From DATKJS01 sp050015275 (GTDB lineage Bacteria; Acidobacteriota; Aminicenantia; Aminicenantales; Saccharicenantaceae): DNA of 64,000 bases. The notes beneath the pieces are model-generated. The model was not told the DNA's origin. It saw only the letters and a list, made by a program, of their open reading frames with translations, and did no database searches. Location: contig JBEKBS010000010.1 of the NCBI GenBank assembly GCA_050015275.1, positions 84,927 to 148,926 on the forward strand. The letters are read 5' to 3'. Positions 8,898 to 17,993 of the stretch are shown here, in pieces (the stretch's first letter is position 1; every line of letters begins with the position of its first letter). Position numbers and translations under genes: made by a program.

Positions 8898-8969
8898 AAG
8901 TCATCTTTTATAAAAAATGGCGCAGGGTCGATGCCCGGAGGAGGCGTTGCAGGGTTGGGCGGGCAGGGA

Positions 8970-8990
8970 CCCTCGCCCAAGGGGCGAGGG
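8970..8990. repeat. Perfect 9-bp hairpin, 3' region of the GH109 gene
   Basis: CCCTCGCCC (8970-8978), loop AAG, GGGCGAGGG (8982-8990). Very stable but not followed by a U-run. Together with the next hairpin it fills the gap after the GH109 stop; possibly a transcript-end structure. Confidence 0.5.
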
Positions 8991-9009
8991 GGGCGAAGCC
9001 CGGGACCGA

Positions 9010-9036
9010 AGCGCCCCGGCTCGCTGGGACGGGGCG
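9010..9036. repeat. Second GC hairpin, 3' region of the GH109 gene
   Basis: GCGCCCC (9010-9016) pairs with GGGGCGC (9030-9036) around a 13-nt loop. No U-tract follows directly; a T-rich patch comes only at about 9060-9067. Confidence 0.4.
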
Positions 9037-9072
9037 CGACCCGAGCCCAGAATTCAATTTGGTTTTTTCAGA

Positions 9073-9102
9073 TTGGCGCCCGGGCGGTTTTTCCGCTAAA
9101 AT
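9073..9102 (+). promoter_or_regulatory. Promoter of the LolA-like gene
   Basis: TTGGCG (9073-9078), 18-bp spacer, TAAAAT (9097-9102). A GGAGGG ribosome site and the ATG at 9135 follow with a leader of about 25 nt. Confidence 0.5.
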
Positions 9103-9134
9103 GGTTCCTTCTGACTTTCTGAACGGAGGGCCGC

Positions 9135-10211
9135 ATGCATCGAATTCCCTGCCGGCGCGTGGCCGCCGGCGTCATCGTTTTCATGGCCGCGGCTTTCGTC
9201 GCATCCGCGGCGGCCGGCCTCTCGCTGAAGGAGATCCTCGTCAGGAACGTCCAAGCCTCGGGCGGAAAAGCCAGGATCGGCCAGGTCAAGAACCTGTCCT
9301 TCAAGACGGGCGTCGCCCGCAACATCGTCTCTGCCGCGGGAGAGCTCAAAGTCCTCACCGGGAAAGACCCGGTCGTCACCGAGGTCGTCCTCGTGAATGG
9401 GGACAAGGTCCGGCGGAATTCGCTCAACGTGATCAGCGATGTCCCGGAGCCTGAGAGAACCGTTTACCGGACTCTGGCCAAACTCTACGCCGGCGTCTTT
9501 TCCCTGGCGAAGTTCGAGGGTCAGCTCAAGCTCGAGGGCCTGAAGAGCTTCGGGGCAGCGAAGCTCTATCACCTGAGGCCCAAGGTCGAAGGCGGGACCG
9601 TCGGAGTCCATTTTTACCTGGATGCCGACGACTTCCGCTTGAAGAGGCTCGTCTTCCAGGGGGCGACGCCGGAAGGAGACAAGTACGAGGTCAACTACGA
9701 TTTCGCTCCGTTCGAGGAGGCCGAAGGGCTCAGCCTCCCGCTCTCCTGGTTTGTCTCCCAGGTCGGAACCCGGGGGAACGTGACCGGGGTCACTGAGCTC
9801 AAGGCAAATCTGCCTCTGGCCAGGGATTTCTTCACGAAGACCGAGATCAACGCGGGGAGAACCGAATCCGCACCGGGCGAGATGAAAGGGAACGTCCTTG
9901 AGTTCAATTCTTCCCCCTTCGGCTTGTCCATCGCGACCAACTGGACGAAAAAGGACGTCGATAACGCCGGGTTCCGGACGGGCGACAAGCTGATTCTGCT
10001 CCTCGAGGGGGACGAGTCCGAGATCGCGTTCTACGCCCTGGCCAACGAGGTCCCGCCCCCGGACGAGCTGGCCAAGGGCGCGCGGCTTCTGGCGCCCATG
10101 CCCCGGGGCGGCGAGGGCTTCGCCGTCCAGATCATCGGCGGAGGGCCCGCCTCGCTCCTGGGAAAGCTCAAACCCCTGGCCATCATTTCCGTCAAGAAAA
10201 AGGCGAGTTGA
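9135..10211 (+). CDS. Exported LolA/outer-membrane lipoprotein-sorting-like protein
   Basis: 358 aa with a signal peptide (hydrophobic residues about 10-28, AASAAAG-type cleavage). The mature N-terminus (LKEILVRNVQASGG) and alternating beta strands up to about residue 210, such as HFYLDADDFRLKRLVFQG, resemble the open beta-sheet fold of LolA/LolB-type and outer-membrane lipoprotein-sorting proteins. The C-terminal third is of unknown type. GGAGGG precedes the ATG. The aldo/keto reductase gene follows after 13 nt, so the two are probably co-transcribed. A periplasmic carrier or scaffold is a guess; function unknown. Confidence 0.6.
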   Translation: MHRIPCRRVAAGVIVFMAAAFVASAAAGLSLKEILVRNVQASGGKARIGQVKNLSFKTGVARNIVSAAGELKVLTGKDPVVTEVVLVNGDKVRRNSLNVISDVPEPERTVYRTLAKLYAGVFSLAKFEGQLKLEGLKSFGAAKLYHLRPKVEGGTVGVHFYLDADDFRLKRLVFQGATPEGDKYEVNYDFAPFEEAEGLSLPLSWFVSQVGTRGNVTGVTELKANLPLARDFFTKTEINAGRTESAPGEMKGNVLEFNSSPFGLSIATNWTKKDVDNAGFRTGDKLILLLEGDESEIAFYALANEVPPPDELAKGARLLAPMPRGGEGFAVQIIGGGPASLLGKLKPLAIISVKKKAS

Positions 10212-10224
10212 AGGAGAACTTCAC

Positions 10225-11412
10225 ATGTCAGGTTTGAAAAGAAGGCAGTTCATCACCTCGATCGCGTCCGGCGCCGTGGGCCTGGGTTTCGTCGGGAAGC
10301 TCAAGGCGGGGACGCCGGGCGGCGTTCCCGGCCAAAAGGAAGCCGCGTCCCCCCGGATCAAGAAGTATAACGACCTCGGGAAGACGGGCCTCAAGGTCCC
10401 GGACGTCAGTTGCGGCGCCATCTCCCTGTTCGAGCCCAACGTCCTCCGCTACGCCTATGAGTGCGGTGTGACGTATTTTGACACGGCTGAAAGCTACCTC
10501 AGGATGAAGGGCGAGGCCTATGTCGGCCAGGGGCTCAAGGGTGTGCGCGACAAGGTCATCATCACGACCAAGCACGGCATGAACCCCGGCCAGAAGATCG
10601 AGAAGGCGTCCATCATCAAGAGGATGGAGGAGAGCCTCAAGCGCCTCCAATCCGATTATGTCGACGTGGCCATGGTCCACAATATCGGGGATCTCACCCC
10701 TCTCCTCAACAACCAGGAGGTCCTCGGCGCCTATGACCAGCTGAAAAAAGACGGCAAGGTCAGGTTCACCGGTTTTTCGACCCACAACGCCAGGGTCACT
10801 TTGAAACAGGCCCTGCAGACCGATTTCCCCCAGGTCGTCCTGGTCATGTACAACCACATGGAGGGCAAGGAGATCGAGCCCCTGGTCAGGGCCGTCCGGG
10901 CCAAGGGCATCGGCACCGTGGCCATGAAGATCTTCGCCGGCGGCCAGCAGGGGAACCTGAAGGGCCTGGTCAACCCGGGGACGAGTTACCCCCAGGCCGC
11001 CATCCGCTGGGTCATGAGCAACCCCGATTTCGACACCTGCATCCCGACCATGAGCAGCTATTCCCACGTCGAGGAATATGTCGCCGCTTCCGGCCAGCCC
11101 CTCGACCGGGCGGCGCTGGGCCTGATCGCCCGTTACCAAAGACAGGTCCACGGCACGTACTGCCGCGTGAGTTGCACCGAGTGCCTGTCCGCCTGCCCGA
11201 GGAATGTCGCCGTGAACGATGTCCTCCGCTATGCGATGTACTACGAGAATTACGGGATGGAAAAGCAGGCCATGGATTATTACGCGGAACTCGCGTCCCC
11301 GAGTAAGCCTCTCGGGTGCGAGAGCTGCCCTGGGCCCTGCGAAAGCGCCTGCCCCTACGGTTTGAAGGTCAGGACCCGGCTCCTCCACTCGCACGAGATC
11401 CTGAGCGCCTAA
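10225..11412 (+). CDS. Tat-exported aldo/keto reductase with C-terminal 2x[4Fe-4S] domain
   Basis: 395 aa. RRQF at residues 6-9 followed by a hydrophobic stretch is a Tat-type signal. The aldo/keto reductase barrel keeps the tetrad Asp86, Tyr91, Lys116 and His152 (FDTAESY, TTKHG, AMVHN). After the barrel come two cysteine clusters, YCRVSCTECLSACPR and GCESCPGPCESACPYG, able to hold two [4Fe-4S] clusters. Such fusions are usually predicted oxidoreductases of unknown substrate. Export by Tat suits a protein loaded with Fe-S clusters before translocation. AAGGAG lies just upstream. A second protein of the same design is encoded at 58188-59495. Confidence 0.82.
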   Translation: MSGLKRRQFITSIASGAVGLGFVGKLKAGTPGGVPGQKEAASPRIKKYNDLGKTGLKVPDVSCGAISLFEPNVLRYAYECGVTYFDTAESYLRMKGEAYVGQGLKGVRDKVIITTKHGMNPGQKIEKASIIKRMEESLKRLQSDYVDVAMVHNIGDLTPLLNNQEVLGAYDQLKKDGKVRFTGFSTHNARVTLKQALQTDFPQVVLVMYNHMEGKEIEPLVRAVRAKGIGTVAMKIFAGGQQGNLKGLVNPGTSYPQAAIRWVMSNPDFDTCIPTMSSYSHVEEYVAASGQPLDRAALGLIARYQRQVHGTYCRVSCTECLSACPRNVAVNDVLRYAMYYENYGMEKQAMDYYAELASPSKPLGCESCPGPCESACPYGLKVRTRLLHSHEILSA

Positions 11413-11761
11413 GCCCGTTCATCGCTTCAGCGAACGTCTTCCTCGAAGCCGAGGCCTCTATCTAGCTCGCAGCGTCAGCCCGGGCCCTGAATCATAATCT
11501 TCTGGGGGACTTGACGTACGGCCTCGGCTGTCATTACGTCGTGCTTCTTATCTCAGGCGATGACCAGGGCCTCTTTGGCCTAATGTAATGGACGTGGAAA
11601 GGTAAGGGGTGCCCGCCATCGGCTTCGTTCCAAAGGGGCGCCAGATCCGTCAAGAAAATAGATGAACCCACGGACCTGTTTCTCGTATAATAAAGGGACA
11701 CCCTGGGAGCTTTTATCCACCACGAGCCGAGAGCCTATATTTCGACGATACGAGGGAGGCC
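11413..11761. other. Intergenic region with a -10 box before the ABC permease
   Basis: 349 bp without a supportable gene. A perfect TATAAT lies at 11686-11691; 17 bp upstream TGAACC (11663-11668) is a weak -35. The predicted leader of about 65 nt ends with a GGGAGG ribosome site before 11762. I see no repeat, tRNA or conserved RNA motif in the first 250 bp. Confidence 0.55.
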
Positions 11762-13168
11762 ATGCTTAGAGACATCATCAAAAAAGAGATCCTGGACAAC
11801 ATCACCAGTCCGAAATTCGTGTTCACCTTCCTTCTCTGCGCCGTCCTCATCCTTCTCTCAGTCTATACCGGAGTCGCGAACTATGGGGCAGAGAAGAAGG
11901 AGTTCACGGCGGCGGTGGCCTTGGACAAAAAGAACATGGAGAACCAGCCGAACTACTCATCGCTCGCGGGAATCGGCATCAAGGTCAACAAGCCTCCCCA
12001 GGTCCTGGGGACTGTCGTCAACGGCATCGAAGAAGCCGTGGGCCGGGTTGCGCCGGTCAACATCGCCTCCGATCCCAACCTGGTCGACTCCAAGTACGGC
12101 AGCAATCCTGTCTTCGCCGTCTTCGGCGCCCTGGACCTGATGTTCATCGTCAAGATCGTCCTGAGTCTCTTCGCCATCCTCTTCACCTACGACACGATCG
12201 TGGGGGAGAAGGAGAAAGGAACGCTGAAGCTGGCCCTTTCGAATGACGTCCCCCGGGACCGGCTGATCCTGGGCAAGGCCATCGGCGGCTATATCAGCCT
12301 GCTCATTCCCCTGCTCATCCCCCTCGTCCTGAGCCTCATCATCCTGGTCGTCGCCCCCAACCTCGCCCTGAACGGCGGGGATTGGGCCCGGCTCTTTCTC
12401 ATCTTCCTCATGTTCTTCCTCTACCTCTCGGTCTTCTTCAGCCTGGGCCTGTTCATCTCAGCCCGGACCAGCCGTTCCTCGACGAGCTTTCTCGTTCTGC
12501 TCTTCATCTGGGTCGTGTTTGTCATGGTGATCCCCAAAGTGGCGGTCATCACGGCCAGCCAGATCAAGCCCATCCCTTCGGTCCATGAGATCACGGCCAA
12601 GAAGGACGCGTTCCTGCAGCAAGTCCAGGTGGAAGGCCAGAAAGGCGTCCAGGACTGGGCCCGGAAGAACGCGGCCGACGCGGCCAAGGATGTCAAAGCG
12701 TACCAGGAAAAATTCCGCCAATTCATCCAGGACTACCAGCAGGAGCTGACCTCAAAGATCGACGAAAACAACGCGGCCCTGGAGCGGGATTACCAGCAGA
12801 GAATGAAGGCCCAACAGACGCTGGCCGTCAACCTGTCCCGGGTCTCGCCGGCCTCGGCCCTGACCTTCGGCTCGATGACGCTGGCCCGGACGGGGATCGA
12901 CGCCTATGACCGGTTCCTGGCCTCGGTCCGGTCCTACAAACCGATCTACACGAAGTGGTTGAATTCGAAGCTGGGACAGAGCATCAATTTCCAGACGGGG
13001 GAACAGGCCAAGATCAAGCTCGATGACATGCCCCAGCACTCGCTCGCACCGGAAAGCCTGGGCAAATCGCTCGCCCGGACCCTGCCGGATTTCAGCCTGA
13101 TGATCGTCATGATCATCGTCTTTTTCGTCGGCGCCTACGTGTCGTTCCTCCGTTACGACGTCCGCTGA
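11762..13168 (+). CDS. ABC-2 type transporter permease with large extracytoplasmic loop
   Basis: 468 aa. One transmembrane segment near residues 20-37, a soluble segment, then a cluster of hydrophobic helices at about 125-270 and a final one near 440-460. The sequence FTYDTIVGEKEKGTLKLALS is characteristic of ABC-2 permeases, where it sits before the second helix and contacts the ATPase. A long, partly coiled segment (about 275-430, rich in Gln, Lys and Glu) is inserted before the last helix, as in DUF3526/GldF-like permeases. The cognate ATPase follows after 11 nt. Cargo unknown. Confidence 0.8.
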   Translation: MLRDIIKKEILDNITSPKFVFTFLLCAVLILLSVYTGVANYGAEKKEFTAAVALDKKNMENQPNYSSLAGIGIKVNKPPQVLGTVVNGIEEAVGRVAPVNIASDPNLVDSKYGSNPVFAVFGALDLMFIVKIVLSLFAILFTYDTIVGEKEKGTLKLALSNDVPRDRLILGKAIGGYISLLIPLLIPLVLSLIILVVAPNLALNGGDWARLFLIFLMFFLYLSVFFSLGLFISARTSRSSTSFLVLLFIWVVFVMVIPKVAVITASQIKPIPSVHEITAKKDAFLQQVQVEGQKGVQDWARKNAADAAKDVKAYQEKFRQFIQDYQQELTSKIDENNAALERDYQQRMKAQQTLAVNLSRVSPASALTFGSMTLARTGIDAYDRFLASVRSYKPIYTKWLNSKLGQSINFQTGEQAKIKLDDMPQHSLAPESLGKSLARTLPDFSLMIVMIIVFFVGAYVSFLRYDVR

Positions 13169-13179
13169 GGAGTGTGACC

Positions 13180-13917
13180 ATGCTCGAAGCCATCAACCTG
13201 ACAAAACGCTACGAGGACGGGCAGCTCGCCCTGGACGCTTTGACCTTCAAGGTCGAGCCGGGCGAGATCTTCTGCATGTTCGGGGCCAACGGGGCGGGGA
13301 AGACGACGACGATCAACCTCTTCCTGAACTTCATCCCTCCGACCTCGGGAACGGCCCTGATCGAGGGGATCGATGTTGGCAAGGATCCGCTCAAAGCCAA
13401 ACGGCACGTGTCGTTTGTCTCGGAAAACGTCATGCTGTACGGCAACTTCACGGCGATCCAGAACCTGGATTATTTCAGCCGTCTAGCCGGGAAGCGGACC
13501 CTGACGAAAAAGGATTACGGCGGCGTGCTGAGCCGCGTCGGGCTCCAGAAGGAAGCTTTCGACAAGCGAATCAAGAATTTCTCGAAGGGCATGCGCCAGA
13601 AGCTCGGCATCGCCATCGCCCTGGTCAAGGACGCTCCCAACGTCCTTCTCGACGAGCCGACGTCGGGCCTCGACCCGCAGTCGGGGCGGGAGTTCCTTGA
13701 GATCCTCGTTCAGATGCGCGACCAGGGGAAGTCGGTCTTCATGTCGACCCACGATATCTTCCGGGCCAAACTCATCGCCGACCGGATCGGATTCATGAGA
13801 AAAGGCCAGTTGGTCATGTTGAAGACGGCCAAAGAGCTGGCCAACGAGGACCTGACGGAGCTCTACATCCAGTACATGGAGGAGCAGCCCGGGCCGACCG
13901 CCCCGGCCGCCGTCTAA
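13180..13917 (+). CDS. ABC transporter ATPase, partner of the preceding permease
   Basis: 245-aa ATPase with Walker A GANGAGKTT (35-43), signature FSKGMRQKLGIA (one change from LSGGQ) and Walker B NVLLDEPTSGLD. ATG 13180 is preferred to GTG 13174 because GAGGAG at 13167-13172 sits 7 nt before the ATG but only 1 nt before the GTG. It follows the permease by 11 nt and probably forms a two-gene export system with it. The C-terminal YIQYMEEQPG tail is short, without a regulatory domain. Confidence 0.88.
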   Translation: MLEAINLTKRYEDGQLALDALTFKVEPGEIFCMFGANGAGKTTTINLFLNFIPPTSGTALIEGIDVGKDPLKAKRHVSFVSENVMLYGNFTAIQNLDYFSRLAGKRTLTKKDYGGVLSRVGLQKEAFDKRIKNFSKGMRQKLGIAIALVKDAPNVLLDEPTSGLDPQSGREFLEILVQMRDQGKSVFMSTHDIFRAKLIADRIGFMRKGQLVMLKTAKELANEDLTELYIQYMEEQPGPTAPAAV

Positions 13918-13976
13918 GCCGAGGCTCTCAGAGCTGGGCCTTCGGTTTTGCGATCCGGGCCGGTTGAATTTCAGAA

Positions 13977-14008
13977 GGACTTGACAAGGTCCGGTTCTCG
14001 CCTATAAT
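13977..14008 (+). promoter_or_regulatory. tetR-operon promoter with overlapping palindromic operator
   Basis: Near-consensus sigma70 promoter: TTGACA (13981-13986), 16-bp spacer, TATAAT (14003-14008). An inverted repeat GGACTTG-A-CAAGGTCC (13977-13992) lies over the -35 box, the classical place for a TetR-family operator, suggesting autorepression. The transcription start expected 7 nt after the -10 box coincides with the GTG start codon at 14015, so the mRNA would be leaderless. Confidence 0.7.
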
Positions 14009-14014
14009 AAAACT

Positions 14015-14701
14015 GTGAAAACTAAAAGAGTTCTTAAGGTTTCTAAGGCTGGGACCGTCGAAGGCCTGCCCCTGCAGGCGAGGATCATCAGCGCAAGCCG
14101 CGAGCTTTTCCTCAGCCGGGGCTTCGTCCGGGTCACCGCCGACGAGATCGCCGGCTGCCTCGGCATCAGCAAGGCCACCCTTTACAAGTCCTTCGCCAGC
14201 AAGGAAGAGATCCTCCAGGCCGTGGTGGAAGAAATCACTGGTGAGATCTCGGCCTGCATCGACGAGATCCTCGGCGACGGCCGCCTGGGATTCGTCGAGA
14301 AGCTGGTCGACCTTTTCACCTATGTCGTCGGCCGGATCTCCCAGTTCGGGCCGCTCTTTGCCCGTGACATCCAGAAGCGCGCCCCCTGGATATGGAAAGA
14401 AATCGAGGACTTCCGGCGGGACAAGATCGAGAAGAATTTGGGGGCGATCTTCAGGGCCGGGCGGGAGCAGGGTTTTTTCCGGGGCGATGTCCCTATGGAG
14501 CTCCTTCTGCGGATGTTCGCTTTCCTCCTCGAGGAGTTTGTCAACCCGACGGCTATCCTCCGTTCCGGCCGAACGCCTGCCGAGACTTTCGAATCGGTCA
14601 TCAAGGTCTTTTTCCAGGGGATTCTGACGGATAACGGCCGGCGGGACTTTTCGGCCAGGACCCCCGCTCTTTTCGAGCCCCGAAAGGAGGGCGCGACATG
14701 A
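14015..14701 (+). CDS. TetR/AcrR-family transcriptional regulator of the efflux operon
   Basis: 228 aa. The N-terminal helix-turn-helix (about residues 40-62, VTADEIAGCLGISKATLYKSF) is clear TetR type; the C-terminal ligand domain is variable, as usual. The GTG start lies 6 nt after the -10 box with no Shine-Dalgarno, so a leaderless transcript is predicted. No better downstream start exists before the HTH. The stop overlaps the next start as ATGA (14698-14701), coupling it to the HlyD gene. As first gene of the operon it probably represses itself and the six transport genes that follow. Confidence 0.9.
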   Translation: MKTKRVLKVSKAGTVEGLPLQARIISASRELFLSRGFVRVTADEIAGCLGISKATLYKSFASKEEILQAVVEEITGEISACIDEILGDGRLGFVEKLVDLFTYVVGRISQFGPLFARDIQKRAPWIWKEIEDFRRDKIEKNLGAIFRAGREQGFFRGDVPMELLLRMFAFLLEEFVNPTAILRSGRTPAETFESVIKVFFQGILTDNGRRDFSARTPALFEPRKEGAT

Positions 14702-15675
14702 AAGCTCAGACAATTTTCCTATGCCTGGCCCTTAGCCCCATCGTCTCCTGTTCGGGGAACGGGGCCAAGGGCGTCATCTCCGCCCCGGGAACGATCGAAG
14801 CGATCGAAGTCAATGTCGCTTCTAAAGTGGCCGGGCAACTCGAGGAGCGCACCGTCGATGAGGGAGCGAGGGTCCGGCCGGGCGACAAGCTGGCCGTGAT
14901 AGACCACGCGACCCTCGATATCCAGCTCCGCCAGGCCGAAGCCGGGATCGACCTGGCCCGGGCCGAGCTCGTCCTCCTCAGGAACGGCGCCCGCAAGGAG
15001 GATATTCGGCAAGCCGAGGAGGCCCTCAAGCAGGCCGAAGCGTCGCTCTCGGTCGCCGAGGACGATGCCCGGAGGATGCGGGAACTCGCGAAGTCCGGGA
15101 GCGTCACGTCGAAACAGAAAGATGATGCCGAGGCCCGCCTGACGGTTGCCCAGGCCCAGCGCAGCGCCGCCGCAGAAGTTTTGAAGAAGACCCGGACGCT
15201 GGCCCGCCCCGAAGAAATCCAGGCCGCGGAGGCGCGGCTCGGCCAGGCCCAGGCCGCCGCCGATCTCCTCAGGAAAATGATTGCCGACTGCACGATCACG
15301 GCCCCGGTCGGCGGGATCGTAACCCACAAGGCCGTCGAGGCCGGCGAGCTCGTGACCCAGGGCGCGACCATCGTGACCGTCTCCGAGCTGGATAGCGTTT
15401 ACGTCATGATCTACGTCACGGAGAAGGATCTGGGCCGCGTCCGTTTGGGGGATGCGGCTGAGGTCACGATCGATGCCTTTCCGGCCAAGGTGTTTTCCGG
15501 GAAAGTCACCTACATCTCGCCCGAGGCCGAGTTCACGCCTAAGAACGTTCAGACCAAAGAGGACCGAGTCAAGCTCGTTTTCGGCATCAAGGTCGAGATC
15601 GAAAACAGGGAAGGGCTGCTCAAGCCCGGGCTTCCGGCCGACGCCACGATCAAGGTCAGCCTCCCGGCCAAATGA
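14698..15675 (+). CDS. HlyD-family periplasmic adaptor (membrane-fusion) lipoprotein of ABC efflux pump
   Basis: 325 aa. The N-terminus ends in a lipobox-like PIVSC (Cys near residue 19), so it is probably a lipoprotein. The first biotinyl-lipoyl half (VNVASKVAGQLEERTVDEGARVRPGDKLAVID) is followed by a long alpha-helical coiled-coil hairpin (about 75-185) and the second half (ITAPVGGIVTHKAVEAGELVTQG), then beta-barrel strands. This is the YbhG/MacA-like adaptor layout. It links the inner-membrane ABC complex to the TolC-like protein of the same operon. Overlaps tetR and the next ATPase gene by 4 nt each (ATGA). Confidence 0.88.
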   Translation: MKAQTIFLCLALSPIVSCSGNGAKGVISAPGTIEAIEVNVASKVAGQLEERTVDEGARVRPGDKLAVIDHATLDIQLRQAEAGIDLARAELVLLRNGARKEDIRQAEEALKQAEASLSVAEDDARRMRELAKSGSVTSKQKDDAEARLTVAQAQRSAAAEVLKKTRTLARPEEIQAAEARLGQAQAAADLLRKMIADCTITAPVGGIVTHKAVEAGELVTQGATIVTVSELDSVYVMIYVTEKDLGRVRLGDAAEVTIDAFPAKVFSGKVTYISPEAEFTPKNVQTKEDRVKLVFGIKVEIENREGLLKPGLPADATIKVSLPAK

Positions 15676-16631
15676 CGGGGACGGAAGGCGTCATGACCGC
15701 ATGGGCCGTCGAAACGCAAGGCCTCGGAAGGACCTTCGGGTCCATTGAGGCTGTCCGCTCGCTGGACCTGACCGTCCGCGAAGGCGAGATGTTCGGCCTC
15801 GTCGGGCCCGACGGCGCCGGCAAGACAACAACGATCCGCATGCTCTGCGGTCTCCTCAAGCCCTCCGCTGGCCGGGCGACCGTCTTGGGCTACGACCTCG
15901 AGAAAGAATCCGACCGGATCAAGAACCAGATCGGGTATTTCTCCCAGAAGTTCAGCCTTTACGGCGACCTCACTGTCGATGAGAACATCGAGTTCTTCGC
16001 GGCGATCCACCTGGTCGGGGATTTCCGCCGGCGCCGCGAGGAACTCCTCGAATTCACCCGGCTGACGCCCTTCCGGGAGCGTTTGGCCGACAAGCTCTCG
16101 GGAGGGATGAGGCAAAAGCTGGCCCTGGCCTGCACCCTCATCCACACGCCCCGCCTTATTTTTCTGGATGAGCCCACAACGGGCGTCGATCCCGTTTCGC
16201 GCCGCGACTTCTGGAAGATCCTGTCGAGCCTTCTCCGGTCCGGGATCACGATCGTCATGACGACCCCTTACATGGACGAAGCCGAGCGTTGCTCACGGGT
16301 AGGGCTGCTCAGCGGGGGGAGGCTGCTGGCCGCGGACACGCCCCAGGCCATCAAGTCCCTGATGCGGGGCACGGTCGTCGAGATCGTCTGCACGGAGATC
16401 CGCAGGGCCTTCGCCGTTCTGAAAAGCCTCCCCGAAGTCCTCGAGGTCCAGCTCTTCGGCGACAGACTGAACGTCGTCGTCGAGGAGCCCGAAAAAGAAA
16501 TGGCCCTCATCGAGTCCGCTCTTTTGTCAGAGGGCATCCCCGTCGTCCAGAAACGGGTCCTCCCGCCGTCCCTGGAGAACGTCTTCATCTCCATGACTCA
16601 ATCCGTCCCAACGGAGGCCGGACATGCCTAA
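15672..16631 (+). CDS. ABC-2 efflux ATPase (YbhF N-half-like)
   Basis: 319 aa. Walker A GPDGAGKTT (45-53), signature LSGGMRQKLALA, Walker B LIFLDEPTTGVD and a C-terminal extension (about 230-319) typical of drug-export ATPases. In E. coli YbhF two ATPase halves are fused; here they are separate genes (this one and 17994-18953) with the tolC-like gene between. The ATG at 15672 overlaps hlyD by 4 nt; ATG 15693 is an alternative start. The end overlaps the tolC-like gene by 8 nt. Confidence 0.88.
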   Translation: MTGTEGVMTAWAVETQGLGRTFGSIEAVRSLDLTVREGEMFGLVGPDGAGKTTTIRMLCGLLKPSAGRATVLGYDLEKESDRIKNQIGYFSQKFSLYGDLTVDENIEFFAAIHLVGDFRRRREELLEFTRLTPFRERLADKLSGGMRQKLALACTLIHTPRLIFLDEPTTGVDPVSRRDFWKILSSLLRSGITIVMTTPYMDEAERCSRVGLLSGGRLLAADTPQAIKSLMRGTVVEIVCTEIRRAFAVLKSLPEVLEVQLFGDRLNVVVEEPEKEMALIESALLSEGIPVVQKRVLPPSLENVFISMTQSVPTEAGHA

Positions 16632-17967
16632 GAAACTGACCTTATTTCTAGCCGTATGTCTCATCCCGCTCGCGACCTGGGCGCAGAAAAAGCCCCTTTC
16701 GCTCGACGAGGCTGTGGCTGCGGGGCTCCAGGCGAGCCCCGGGCTTCATGCCTCTCAGGAGAGAGTCGAGGCCTCGGCCGCGAAGACCCGCGAAATTGCG
16801 GCCGGCCGGCTGCCTTCTCTCAAGTTCGGAGGCGGATACACACGGCTGAGCGAAGTCCCCCCCTTCGAGGTGACCCTCCCCATCTTTCCCAATCCGATCG
16901 TGGTTTCGCAGAACTATTTCAACAACTACGCGCTCCGTCTGGGCATCCAGCAGCCCCTTTTCACCGGCTTCCGTCTCGAGGCGAGCGCCGCGTCGGCCCG
17001 GTTCCTCGAAAAGTCGGCCGGATCGGACCTCGAGAAGGACCGCGCGGAGTTCATTTTCGCCGTCAAGAACGGCTACTGGGGCCTGACCAGGGCCAGAGAG
17101 ATTGAGAAGGCCGTCAAGGAGAATGTCAACCAGGTCGCGGAGCACCTCAAGGACGTCCGCGCCTTTTTCGGCCAGGGCCTTCTCACAAAGAACGAGGTCC
17201 TCCGGACCGAGCTCCAGCTTTCGAACACCGAGCTGATGGAGATCGATGCCCGCAATGCCGTCGAGGTCGCCCAGACCTCGCTCAACAGCCTGATCGGCTG
17301 GCCTCTCACGACCGAGCTCGAATTGACCACATCGGCCGAAAGCCTGTCCGCGGCGTTCCCGGCCGAGGAAAAAGCGGCTGAGGACGCCTCCGCGGCCCAA
17401 TCCCTGATCCAGACGGCCCTGTCCGGCCGGCCCGAGCTCAAATCGGCCGAGTTCAGGATCCGGGCCGCCGAGGCCGGCGTGAAGGCCGCCAAAGCCGGAT
17501 GGTATCCCCAGATCTTCCTATCGGGGGGTTATGATTACCTCAATCCCAATCCCAGGATCATGCCGGCCAGGGACGAATTTTATGGGACCTGGGATATCGG
17601 GATATCGCTCTCGTTCGACATCTGGAACTGGGGCCAGACGAAGAGCCAAACCAGTCAAGCCGAGGCCCAGCTTGCCGAGGCCAGGGACGCTCGGAAACTG
17701 CTGAGCGACCAGGCCGTTCTCGAGGTCACCCAGAGCCGGCTGGACGTTGGCCAGGCCCGGCAAAAAACAGTGGTCGCCGGGCAGGCCGTCGTCCAGGCGG
17801 AGGAGAACCTCCGCGTCACCCGGGAGAGTTTCAAGCAGGGTGTCGCCCTGAACACGGACGTCCTGGATGCCGAGGTGGCCCTCCTCCAGGCAAGGATCAA
17901 CCGGACCCAGGCCGCGATCGACGTGGTCCTGGCCCAGGCCAGGCTCCAGAAGGCCTTGGGCCATTGA
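16624..17967 (+). CDS. TolC-family outer-membrane efflux protein
   Basis: 447 aa with a signal peptide (cleavage after TWAQ, near residue 20). Two TolC repeats are visible: each has a long helical segment with LSLDEAVAAGLQASPGL-type and RPELKSAEFRIRAAEAGVKAAKAGWYPQI sequences, and beta strands such as FLSGGYDY and LRLGIQQPLFTG for the outer-membrane barrel. It gives the pump its exit duct. The preceding ATPase overlaps by 8 nt; the next gene begins 26 nt after the stop. Confidence 0.9.
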   Translation: MPKKLTLFLAVCLIPLATWAQKKPLSLDEAVAAGLQASPGLHASQERVEASAAKTREIAAGRLPSLKFGGGYTRLSEVPPFEVTLPIFPNPIVVSQNYFNNYALRLGIQQPLFTGFRLEASAASARFLEKSAGSDLEKDRAEFIFAVKNGYWGLTRAREIEKAVKENVNQVAEHLKDVRAFFGQGLLTKNEVLRTELQLSNTELMEIDARNAVEVAQTSLNSLIGWPLTTELELTTSAESLSAAFPAEEKAAEDASAAQSLIQTALSGRPELKSAEFRIRAAEAGVKAAKAGWYPQIFLSGGYDYLNPNPRIMPARDEFYGTWDIGISLSFDIWNWGQTKSQTSQAEAQLAEARDARKLLSDQAVLEVTQSRLDVGQARQKTVVAGQAVVQAEENLRVTRESFKQGVALNTDVLDAEVALLQARINRTQAAIDVVLAQARLQKALGH

Positions 17968-17993
17968 GCGGGGATTGAAGGGGAGCGCGCGCC

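Noticed and set aside
13174..13179. GTG 13174 as start of the ABC ATPase
   Set aside because: Only 1 nt from the GAGGAG ribosome site; ATG 13180 has proper spacing.
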